Program-made: the position numbers and the translations under genes | In this document: piece after piece, positions 1-10,682 of the stretch | How positions within the stretch are numbered: position 1 is the first letter of the stretch | Layout of the letters: every line of letters starts with the position of its first letter | From: Lucifuga dentata | Taxonomy: Eukaryota; Chordata; Actinopteri; Ophidiiformes; Bythitidae | NCBI GenBank assembly: GCA_014773175.1 | Contig: VXCM01000143.1 | Location: forward strand, 1 to 64,000 | DNA length: 64,000 bases | Direction of reading: 5' to 3' | The notes under the pieces: generated by a model | Database searches by the model: none | Told to the model about the DNA's origin: nothing | What the model saw: the letters and a program-made list of their open reading frames with translations, nothing else

Positions 1-1526
1 AAAAAAAAAAAAAAAAGGCAAAACAGTGCGTGCCTGATATTTTACTAATTAATGCAAAATAATTTGTGACATACTGAACACTGAGTATTTAAGACTTTCC
101 ATAAAAGAGAAAATCTGAACAGTCCTAAAGGCTGAATATCTTCTGTATTAAATATAATACAAAAAATATTTTTCAGGGTGCATGTAGGGGTAGACAGGTT
201 GCTTGCTGTATGTGAGAGAGAGAGACTGTCTTTAATTACACAAATTACCAATGTTTCCATAATTCCTCAGAATCCAGCATTTTTAACTGCACTCTAAGGA
301 TGCAAAATCATGCAAATAAATATTGCAGTGGACACTGAGATGGCTTTAGTCTGAGCAGTGTTGTTTCCAAATGTCCAACTAAACAATGAAGAAACAATAA
401 TGCTATACTGTCCCTTCAGAGGTGGCAATAGAGAGTCCTAGAGTTCCTATAGTCCTTCATTACATTTTTACAAAGCTGCAGAGGTTTTATCAAGCCATCA
501 TGTTTGTGAAAAGCCCCAGTGCTGGTTAACAGCACTGCATCTCTATGTAAGAATGATGAAATGTTCATTTTAGAGTGGATCTGCAATTGAATCATTAATT
601 TATGACTGATGCATTGGTAGAATTAATGACTCATTGAACCCCTGTCCCGACTACAGTAAATTTTACTTTATTATGCTGCAGTGTAATCCAGCCAACATTC
701 TTGTATAGTGAGACATGTCAAATTACAGGAGCAAGACATCATCAAAATGCCAGGTTTCAAAATGTTCAGCACGAGCTCTGGGTGTTCTGTGTTTGGCACT
801 TTTTTTTTTTTTTTTTTTTTTAATATTTGGAGAAGCACATGGGTCAACAGGTCATTGTTTGATCTCTGCTGTATAATTTATTGAGCTACTTGGAAAGCCT
901 TCATAACTGATCTATCAACCTTCTGATCTAATAGACAGCAATTACAACATAAATTTTAAAAAGCATTAAACTCGGAGGAACATTAGGGCACCAGGAGTTT
1001 AAGTTTTTAGATTTGTTTAGGAGTAACCACTGTGTTTTTGATTGCCTGAACATCACTGCAACACCACCACCACACAAGTGACTGACAGCCAATTACACGG
1101 CTGCCTAGCAACAGCAAGATGCCTCTCGTTGCCAAAAACACACCGATGTGAACAGGATCAGAGCTGCATGAGGGGGAATCCATTGCAGGCATGCAATGTG
1201 GACTCTTGAATGAACAAACTGCTGTTCTCAACTTTATCTTACTATTTAGATTTTGAATAAAAGTCACAGTAGTATAATAAATGTTCTACCATGTGCTGAT
1301 GATTGCCTCATTAGGCAATCTACAAACTGAAAATACAGATAATAGCACTGGAAAAAATTTTAAACCAAAGGAAGCTACATTTCTCTTCCTCAGCTGGCTC
1401 TTTGCTAAACTCCTCCCACTAACATCGACTGTCCAATCAGTAGCTTAGCAACCATAACAAGGTACGACAGCAGCAGGTCTGTCTACTTTTCCCCTCTTGT
1501 CAACATGCGAAGCAGTGGTATGGATA
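1..1526. other. non-coding stretch
   Basis: No gene recognised. It opens with a 16-base poly-A and contains a 23-base poly-T at 800-822 and a small hairpin at 1301-1320 (GATTGCCT/AGGCAATC arms). Confidence 0.6.
800..822. repeat. poly-T tract
   Basis: 23 consecutive T, the longest gap-free homopolymer in the first 9 kb. Confidence 0.9.
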
Positions 1527-1534
1527 CTTGTGAG
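1527..1534. repeat. left target-site duplication of the hAT element
   Basis: CTTGTGAG, matching CTTATGAG at 3190-3197 in 7 of 8 positions. Confidence 0.75.
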
Positions 1535-3189
1535 CAGTGGCGGAGCCAGGGGGTGGCCCGTGGTGGCCATGGCCACCATAGAAAAAAGCCTGGCCAGCCC
1601 AGTGGCCACCACATACAGTATCAACTCTCAGGTCATTTATTTTTTAATTTGTCTGAATATTTATTATTGTGTGGAACCATTTCTGATTCTATATAGCTGA
1701 GCACACACATCCATGTGCTCGGTTGTTGCTCCCCTCTACACAGCCAGTTCATCACAAATAACCGAGCTTTCAGCAAATTGAAAAGACAATTACAGGTACA
1801 TTGTAAAACTAGACATTAATTGACTTAATTGACTTTTTTAATTGATCCATAAAATGAAGGACAGGCTGAGTATGCACTGTGTGAAATAGCAAAGTTAGTT
1901 AGCAAGGTTTTCCATGCCTTGTGCAAGACCATCTTAAGCCATGCACATAGTGAAACTCCCAGCTGAGCTCGTTAAGCACAGAGCTCAAGCTGGAAGCGTG
2001 TGTGCGGAGAACAGTAGCTGAGCTAGGAGCTTCATGCGTGCTCATGGCTTCAGACTAGTTTAAGAAGAAACACAAAGGTTTGCAGTGCACAATGCTGACA
2101 TAATATATATTCAGAAATTCCCATTTTCTTTTTTGCTTCAAGTTTTTCTTATGTTTCTTTCAAAGAGGATAATCAATTACCATTATTTCTGCTGACTAGA
2201 CTATTTTTAGATAATGTACCCTGATTTCAGCTAAAAGCAACCATCCTGTAAACTCTACTGAACTGTCTAAACAACACACCTAATGGTGCGTTGGGGCTCA
2301 TTACGCAGTCATTAGTTGCATTTCCATCCAACTTATTCACATATTTAATACGCATTTCTAATTATTCGATTAAAGGAAATGCAAATTGCTGCATGTTTCC
2401 ATCTACTACAGTCTATTATGTGAATTATCTTGGAAAGTGATTTAATTCTGCACAAAAAAAATCTCCACAGCAAAACACACACCAATGGAGAGTTTAAATA
2501 AAACCCTTGGTGTGAGAAAAATACTTATTACATCCCATAAGCAGTTATACATGGCCTTATTAAATGCAGCCAACAGATGCCTGAGAGTGCATTGCCATGG
2601 CGATCTATAGACTTGTCACGTGTGCTGAGTACCGTGTAGTGGGTGAAACTTTCACTGTGGGTAAAACAATCATTTATGCGGTGTGTCAAGTTATTTGTGA
2701 AAAACTAATATTTTTCAGATATAATAACGAATAACGGATCCATCGATCTGCAGGTACTTGTTGACGACCACCTGCTCTTCTGTGTGTGTGCGTGTCCATG
2801 CTCACCAGGCAGCGCACTTCGCGTCCTCATCAAATGAGAATAAACTGTTTCCATCCACTTTAATCGCATTTTGTCTTATGTGAATCATCAGTTAATCCAC
2901 CTCTGCCAAGCGTATACATTTTTAATGCGAATTTTGGAGTTAATGTGAACTACCAGTGTTTCCATTCAGGCTTTCTTATGCGCATATTCAAAATTCTCAT
3001 AAAAATAGGTGGATGAAAATGCAGCTAATGATGCCTGAGTAAGTGATTAAAAAAGGTAATATTTGGCCAATAACACTGAAATACGCAGAAAAAACCTGAA
3101 CAAAATACCAATTAAGGCACCACCCCAAAGAGAACACGGGTCTCAGCCTGGCCACCCACCCCTAAGAAAATTGTCTGGCTCCACCACTG
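1535..3189. mobile_element. hAT-type non-autonomous DNA transposon
   Basis: The left end reads CAGTGGCGGAGCCAG and the right end, reverse-complemented, reads CAGTGGTGGAGCCAG, a 15-bp terminal inverted repeat with one mismatch. The flanks are CTTGTGAG (1527-1534) and CTTATGAG (3190-3197), an 8-bp target duplication with one difference, as expected of hAT transposition. No transposase frame remains. A second inverted-repeat element occupies 2311-3029, so the original element was roughly 940 bp. Confidence 0.82.
2311..3029. mobile_element. nested terminal-inverted-repeat element
   Basis: The left end ATTAGTTGCATTTCCATCCA pairs with the reverse complement of the right end, ATTAGCTGCATTTTCATCCA (2 mismatches in 20). 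It sits wholly inside the hAT-type element, so it inserted later. The interior repeats the motif 'TTTCCATC' and has no reading frame. Superfamily is not assigned because the target duplication is unclear. Confidence 0.72.
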
Positions 3190-3197
3190 CTTATGAG
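3190..3197. repeat. right target-site duplication of the hAT element
   Basis: CTTATGAG, the partner of the 8-mer at 1527-1534; the single difference is a G/A transition. Confidence 0.75.
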
Positions 3198-4530
3198 CAA
3201 TATTCAGTATCCAAACAGGGTGTAGGGAGCTGTTATTTCTTTCAGTCTTTCTAAACCAAGAATGGCAATACAGAGTTTTAATTTCCAAATAAATCATCCA
3301 AAATCACTGTTGTTGTTGTTGTTCACACACTGAAAAGAAGTAAAAGGAAATCAGCCAAACAACATCATTTTGCGGACTTATGGGTGATTTTAGAAATAAT
3401 TATTAATTAATAATTAATTAATTACTGAAGTACTTTGTTCATGGGAGATCTACTCTCGGCAACTCTGAACCCACTGCTGCTATTCCTCATACAACTGGTG
3501 TCACAAAACAGGAGACAGGAATAACAACAGATATAACTTCAAGTGTCTGCTGCACCACTGGGGTAGTGAATAACATCCATAGTTCCTCCCTTCAGCTTTT
3601 AAAAATGTATAAAAACTAAGAAAAATTTCAATCAGGTAGAAAAGATGGAACATTTTATCACCTCAGAATCACAGCCTCCTTGTCCATTCCGCAACTGTAG
3701 AAATGCTTCAAGGCCATGTCAATGCTAGCCAGCACGTTAAATAATTTGCTGCCAGGATCCAACAAAAACAGAGGCAGCATGGTAACTTTTACAGCACAGT
3801 TTCTTGTGGCGTTTTGTTGTCAATGCTAGAGCAAAAGTGTCAGTGTGTATGACAATGGGGAGCTTGAAAGCTTGAAAACACAAAGAAAGAAACAAATAGA
3901 ACAAATCTTTATTGTAAATTAAACTAGACTATAAAAATTAATTTCATATACAAAAATTATTGTCATTAAGAGCTTATGATTTCCATGTTTTTGTTTGCTT
4001 TTACTTGCTTGCTTTTTGCCTTTTGCTTTCATTGTTGATCAAGAGATTATGTCTGTCTTTCTCTTTGGACACTGCAGAGAGTGGTTTCTGCCAAGTGCTG
4101 TGCAGCAGATGAATAGATGTACAGACTGAAAAAGATCACTAACATGGCCATGTAATTCACTCCTGCTGTGGTCAGCTGCTCAGTAAGACAGAGCAGCATG
4201 CCAAGAGTGGAGGATCAGAGTGAAGGAGATGTGAAACATGAAAGTGTGATAAGCCAAATGAAAGGGGAAACATTGCTGTGTATAGTGTATATATGACAGA
4301 AAAGTGAAATGACCTATACAGTAAATTTGCAGTAAGGGAATTCTACAGTACATTAATGGTCTGCAAGTGTGCAAAAACAGCAACATCTTGACGCTGAGAG
4401 GAAAATGGCAGCAAATGCAGATGTGCCAGAGCCTTTCCATAAAAGAGGGAATTTCATATTAAAAAAAAAAAAAAAANTAAAAAAAAAAAAAAAGAACAAT
4501 GACTGCAGCTTTTCAAGAAAATATCATGCA
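3198..4530. other. non-coding stretch
   Basis: No gene recognised. It contains (GTT)n at 3309-3322, an AT-rich palindromic run at 3395-3421, and a poly-A tract broken by a single N at 4477. Confidence 0.6.
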
Positions 4531-5465
4531 TGTATCCATCCATCCATCCATAAATACACTGGGGTCCAAAAGTCTGATACCACAGTGAAAATCCCTCATG
4601 TTTTCCATGTAAATCTGGTAATAACCAGAAAGTCTGACATCACAAGAAGCTCTTTGGAACATTGTCAAATCATGCTGGGTTAACTTGGATCATCAGGTTT
4701 TGCACAAAGTGGAGTCCATGTCAGCTTGAGTGATGCTGTCATTAAAGCAAAATGGGGGCATACCAAATACTAAGATATTGTGACATTTATATACATTTTT
4801 CAAAGATTCAACTTTTCACTCAAATTAAGATGAAAAAAAAAATGCATTAAATTCAAAAAGAATGTAAAATAGAAGCATTTTCTAGACTTTGGACCCCACT
4901 GTACATATATGCTTGTGCTATGCAAGGTCACACAGGGGTTGAAACCTTGCATTCAAGGGGAGAGAGTAAAGGTACCATTGGACAGGTCACCTGTCTATCA
5001 CCAGTCTAAAGGCCTCAAAAGAACTAGGTTATATGACATTGTGTTCAATTCTGCTGGAAAGAAAATTATGTTTATACGATGTTTATGCCCACATTCGAAG
5101 GTGGCGCAAAAAGCCTGCCATCATTGAGAAGGGTTGTTAACAGTGTGTATATAAATGGGGATAGCGGTGCACACTTTCACTTTCAGAGTCTTTCCTCAAA
5201 GTTTTTCATGGTAGCAGTACGAGGCTGTAAGTGCACATTAACAGTACATGAACAAAGACAAAAGAATGCTTGCCAAATTAAAACCGCAACTACTTTCACA
5301 CCTTAAAACATGTACAGTTGCTGCACGAAGTGGTCATGACTGCTGCATTGTTCATTTTGGAAAGTTACATTTTATTGGATGCAGCTGCCCCAATTCAGAA
5401 AGGGGGTTTCCGATGCTATCAGAGAAATGAAACATGCACTAAGGGCATCTTCCATTATTTAAAGT
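4531..5465. repeat. dispersed repeat copy R1, interrupted by a Tc1-like element
   Basis: It starts with CCATCCATCC, then after the insertion reads ACAGGTCACCTGTCTATCAC, AAGAACTAGGT, TTATGCCCACATT and TTTCACTTTCAG. The same order of blocks occurs at 7180-7705 (copy R2). The opening resembles the reverse complement of the common teleost 'GGATGGATGG' retroelement tail, and the rest is an unidentified shared unit. Confidence 0.75.
4557..4901. mobile_element. Tc1/mariner-like MITE, 345 bp
   Basis: The left end CACTGGGGTCCAAAAGTCTG and the reverse-complemented right end CAGTGGGGTCCAAAGTCTAG are near-identical. Both sides are flanked by TA (4555-4556 and 4902-4903), the Tc1/mariner target duplication. 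There is no transposase frame. The (C)A(G)TGGGGTCCAAA(A)GTCT terminus is familiar from fish Tc1-like elements. It interrupts repeat R1. Confidence 0.88.
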
Positions 5466-7179
5466 CCTGCAAGTGCTCAAAAGCAGCAACATCTTGATGT
5501 TGCTATGGATATTCATTTTCAGAAGATAGCCCCACTGCTTTCTAAATCATGCTGTGAGGAAAAACTTTAAACAATAATGTTGCAGCTGTCCTCATTGTAC
5601 AGTATATATTATATGTTGCTTTACAGGGGCAAATAAAATGTATTACACAGTGCAAAGTCAATCAGGTGGTTTACAGCAATGTATGGTACATGCATGTGGC
5701 TGTTGGAGTCAATGTTCTGTACCTGCATGTTTCTGTCCGTCCCCTGGGTCTCATCTCAATGATCCGGTAACAAGCCATCTGTCATTGTCATTGTAATTAA
5801 TCTGGTGCTATTTAGTGGATAATGAGATGCTGTCATGGGTTCTGTGTAGCTTCACTTCTCAGAGACTTGTTTCCTGTCTCTGCCAGAGCAAGAAGAAGGA
5901 GGGGAGGAGGTGGAGAGGGAGAATGCCATAGAGCTATACTGCAGCATGGTGGCTGCTGGTGAGTCTGAGCAAATGGCTATGGCATTTATTCACCAACATT
6001 TATCTTCAGTGCTTGAAAATCACATTTTTCTGATGTGGGTGATTAAAGCAATCCAATTGCTACCAGAGGCACACTTTCCTTGCAACCACACAGGACATGC
6101 CAGCAATGTCAAAGGCAGGGAGATGGTTTTAAATTGTGTGGGGATGAAGAAAAAGTGAAGTGTATGACTGAGATGACTGCTCCATACTTACCAGATTACT
6201 AGTGGGAAAGGTGCCAAATTCTACTCAAGCTAATCTGGGGGAGTCTGAGCACCAGCCAGCCTGCTCTCTGAAAGCTGTTTTTCAATCATATGTGAGAAGT
6301 AAAGGCTGGACTAGAAGGGCTGCTCCTACTCAAGATGGAAATTGCCCTGCCACATGTAATATCTCATGCTAAGGCATTGCTCTCAACATTCACATCATTT
6401 GGCTCCTTCACTCTAAAGGGATCAACTGTACTGCTGGGGAGAGGAAAAGAGGAAAACATTGTACTCCCTGACAGAGACCGAGTGTCACATGTGAAATTTC
6501 ACACATAAATAGCAGGGATACATGTGATTTTCAATCCTTTACCTTGATTCTTATGTATGATCTGCCACTACCTATATTATTATTTCTCAGTTTTTATAAC
6601 CCCTTATGACAGATCTGTGAACTGATGACACCCATGGAACACATATAAAACTGAGAAGACAGAGGCGAGTACATAACATTATAAACATAAAGATGGATTT
6701 GTACCCTTGTACAGTTGTTCTTTTTTTATTAAAATATACACCCTGGCAAGCTGACAAAGAGAAAGGGTGACAATGTTATAATAAAAGTAGAGTGATGAAG
6801 TGAATGAAGTTTGACAGAAAAAGGAGTGAAGTTATTAAACAAAGTTTGTTTTATTCATTAGCAACCACAGCATCACAATATTTCTCAATCATGTTGGCTG
6901 ACAGTCACCTACAAACACACTGATCCAATCAACTCCAAGGAAATGAGGTGAGGCCATGACTAAGCAGAGTCTGAGCAGAATTTCTAGGAGGGGAATAAAT
7001 GATCGTTGTGAGCCCCTCCGGTCTCCTTCATTTTCCACTTATTTATTGCTAAAGGCTTTCATTACCAGCATTTGTTACCAAACTCATTTCAGTGATAGAT
7101 CTCATCCCACTTTCTCCCTCTGTTTACCCATAGCAAGGTGAGTAAGCGAACACAAGTCAACAACCAATTTAGAATACCA
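5466..7179. other. non-coding stretch
   Basis: No gene, repeat family or regulatory site recognised. Short open frames (for example 5910-6158) show no similarity I know and have no splice context. Confidence 0.55.
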
Positions 7180-7705
7180 TCCATCCATGGCAAAATACCA
7201 TCCATCTATCTATCCATTCATTCATCCTCTATGCACACTTGTATGCAGGATCACAGGACCTGGAATCTATTCCAGCGTTCTTTGGCAGAGAGTCAGGGTA
7301 CACCCTGGACAGGTTACCAGTCTATCACTGGTCTAAAGGTCTTAGTATGCTTCAAAAGAACTAGGTCATATAATGTGGTATCCGATCACATCAGAAAGTA
7401 ACCTGTTTATGCCCACACTTTAAGGTGGGACAAAAATCCTGTCATCATGGAGAGGGAAGGAATCAGTGTGTCTTTATAATCTTGAAATGATTGATCATAT
7501 AAATGGAGATAACAGCACACACTTTCACTTTCAGTATCTCTTCCAAGGTTTTCAAGGTGTAGCACAGGGTTGAAAGTGTGAACAGATTGTTGGTTTCAGA
7601 AATTACATATTTTGTTGGATGCAGCTGCTTCCAATTTGACATCTGGAAAGGATGCTTTTGATGCTGTCAGATGATCCTACAGGCACTTTGTTTGAAGCAT
7701 ACTGA
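7180..7705. repeat. dispersed repeat copy R2, uninterrupted
   Basis: Paralogue of 4531-5465 with shared blocks in order: CCATCCAT, GGACAGGTTACCAGTCTATC, CTAAAGG, AAAAGAACTAGGT, TTATGCCCACA, CACACTTTCACTTTCAG and GGATGCAGCTGC. It lacks the Tc1-like insertion, so it shows the pre-insertion structure. The opening is the reverse complement of a teleost retroelement tail. Confidence 0.75.
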
Positions 7706-9993
7706 GGCCTTAACACAGACAGACACATCCGGATTAAGGCCTGTGGGCAATTTAGTGTTTTTAGTGTTTTAGTGTATCTTTGGTTTATAAGTGAAGTATA
7801 ATTCTAAAAAGAGCTAGTTGGATTCAATGCTATATCTAGGAGTGCTCTACATGCACTCTCCCTGGAGAGATAGATGGTTGACACCGGGAGGCAGTCTATG
7901 GGTGCTGGAGTCAAGCATCATTACAACGGCCAAGTACCTCAGGTATGTGGTTAAAAGCAGTAAAGAGAGAACCATATGCGTGCATGCCAGTTGCTAAATG
8001 AGGCTCAGCAATGAAAAAAAAAATAAAAAATGTGATGCTCAGTCCAGTGAACTACACTGCAAAGTTATCCTCTAAATCATTTCAAAGCATTCAAATACAT
8101 CATCTAAACATTTGAGATGAATCCAATTATATCATTAGTGACTCAAAATTCGCATTAGTTCTACATTATAGTGATCAAAGATTCTGGAAAAGCAACAAAT
8201 TTCATTGGGCCTTAATAACATGGTTTTGAATGTGGCTTTGTGAGAGTATGGTTGATGCTTAGTAGTCAAAACGCCGTGAGATAAGGGAAGAGTGAAAACA
8301 TGCACTACAGTTCCAATGTGTTTCATTGAATTTGTATAGGAATATAAGCCTGGAGGAGGTTCATATTCCTAGTGTGATAGTGTGAGGAAATAATGAAGAT
8401 AAAATTAAGGAGAAACTACCGATAATGATGCCTTAAGAAACCCAATCCAGATGAAAAGAAGCATGTGGCTGAGCTGAGAACTGATATCAGATGACATGAA
8501 CAGTGATATGACAGTGCTTACTTTTTGTTTAATAGACTCTGTGCTCTGCCTCTGTCTTGCAAAGGCAGCTTGCTGATGCTTGGACACATTAATCAGGGTG
8601 TCATAACAGCTGAAGAGTTACGAATGAGCTATGGTGGCACTGAAGACAGGACCGCTGGGACGTGTACAGAGCTGCTGCTGCCATCTTGTCAGAAATAGAG
8701 GAGAGATGCCACTTCTGACTCCACAGTTTTGGTAGCTGCTGTCACATCTTGAACAATAATGCTGATGATCAAACAAATCATTTATCTCTTCAGCAAAGGA
8801 GACAGTTATTTCACAAAATATCCTAAGTGTGAACAAAATCCTCCAAAGAGAATGTCTTTCAGCTCAATATTCACCCCTTCACAAAGACCCAACATCTGCT
8901 GGTCAGTTAATTCATAAAACACTCCTGTTTACACACAAACACTAAATTAACAGAGGAATGGGACATTGTAGAAAATACGATATATATTTTTATGCAGGAT
9001 TCCAGTTGCATACAGTATATGCAATGATAATGGTACTGAGAGAATTTCTTGATTGTATCAAAACAATTCTCAAGTGGAAATGCTTTTTAGACAGCAAAAC
9101 ATTTTTTTTTTTTGCATCGCTTGCTGCAAATACTGTATATGTCTGCTGCTGCAACCCTGTCCACTGGTCACTGTTGCCATGCATTATGGTATAATGGCAT
9201 GTTATATGGCCATTAGTTCATGTTTTAATAATACTTCACATTTCATTGTTTTGGGAAATAAAGTCATAAACAAAGCTACTACCCAAATGTTTTTGAAGGT
9301 TGGATATGGGTTAACTGCTTGCTGCCGTCCTGGCAATTAGTGGAGCCATAAAAATTCTAATATTTCTTGTCTAATCTTATTATCTTATTGAATTTGAATT
9401 AATGTGATACTCAGTACCGTTCCTCAGAACTTGAATCCATCACTGTGCTACATCCCACTACAACATTTTCTTTGTGCAGGATCACATTCATAAAGTAAAG
9501 AAAGCATTTCATCAAACTTAGATCCATTTGGCTCAAAATCAACAAATCTTTAAAAGAGGCTCAAAGACTCTCTAGCTTTACATGCTCCATACAGTTACCA
9601 CGGAGCAGGTTTCTGAATTCTACAGAGACCAGCAGCAATAGAGAAAACATTGCAGGTTAAAAATAGATCTGGCAGCTGTGTTTAATAATCAGAAATTGTT
9701 TTATCAGATCAGAGCCTAAACGGAGGATAGGATTGCAAGGTGAGAGCAATCAATCCACTCTTCTCGTCTCTTATCTATTGCCATAATCCTTCTTTTTTAT
9801 GTGACGGGATGCATGAAGTCACATGTCGCTTCAGCCATTAATAAGGACGTCTGGCCTGAGTTGCATTTAATAGATCAATATATACTGCCCCTGTTGTCCG
9901 GCTCTACCGCTAACATTGCAGTTACATCCCAGCAACAATTAGCTCATTAATGCAGGCCAACCCAGGGGGAGAGATAATGTACTGGTGCCTATT

Positions 9994-9995
<2 letters not shown>

Positions 9996-10039
<44 letters not shown>
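9996..10039. repeat. (AC)n microsatellite
   Basis: About 22 uninterrupted AC units. Confidence 0.97.
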
Positions 10040-10041
<2 letters not shown>

Positions 10042-10648
10042 CCCAGCTATCTACATCTCATATCCTGAAGCCACTTCTCCATCCTGCTTCATCAGCCTGC
10101 TTGAATAGTTGCATCTCAACTGGATTATCGTGACTGTGTGAATGTCAACAAGCTGCACAGCAACTATTAGTACAAAATTCTAATCGTGTGTGTGTAAGGC
10201 AAATGAGTCACTCAGACAAATGGATGAATAAGTAACAGGATATTTTCAAAGTCAATATGAGAAATGAGTGTCATGTTCCATGTCTTTTGCACGTATGGAT
10301 ACAGTATTAAAAATGACTATCATTCTTGAGTTTCAAAAGGTCAAATCTTTCAATTCACATGCAAAAGCAATTGTATGACATCCTCAACTGTTGTTTATCC
10401 AGGGTGAATGTGCTTGACATTTCAGCTTAAATGCAAGAGCGCTAAACTGATTAAATTAGATTTATTTAGATCAACACTCCTGGAAAAAGTTGAAACTCAC
10501 ACAACCTAAACGCAGATTTTCACTCATCTTCACACAGAATGCATGTTCACACCAGATTTCTGTGCTCCTGGACATTATGCACAATTCATTAATCAATAAT
10601 GGAAACTGCTTCATGGCGGAGGAAACAAAGATGAAGCAATAAGCCGCA

Positions 10649-10680
<32 letters not shown>

Positions 10681-10682
10681 CA
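10649..10682. repeat. (TG)n microsatellite
   Basis: About 15 TG units with one TGCG interruption at the left. Confidence 0.93.

Noticed and set aside
7195..7240. CCATCCAT/CATTCATTC run as a CRISPR-like or satellite array
   Set aside because: It is a short degenerate tetranucleotide at the end of a known type of teleost retroelement.
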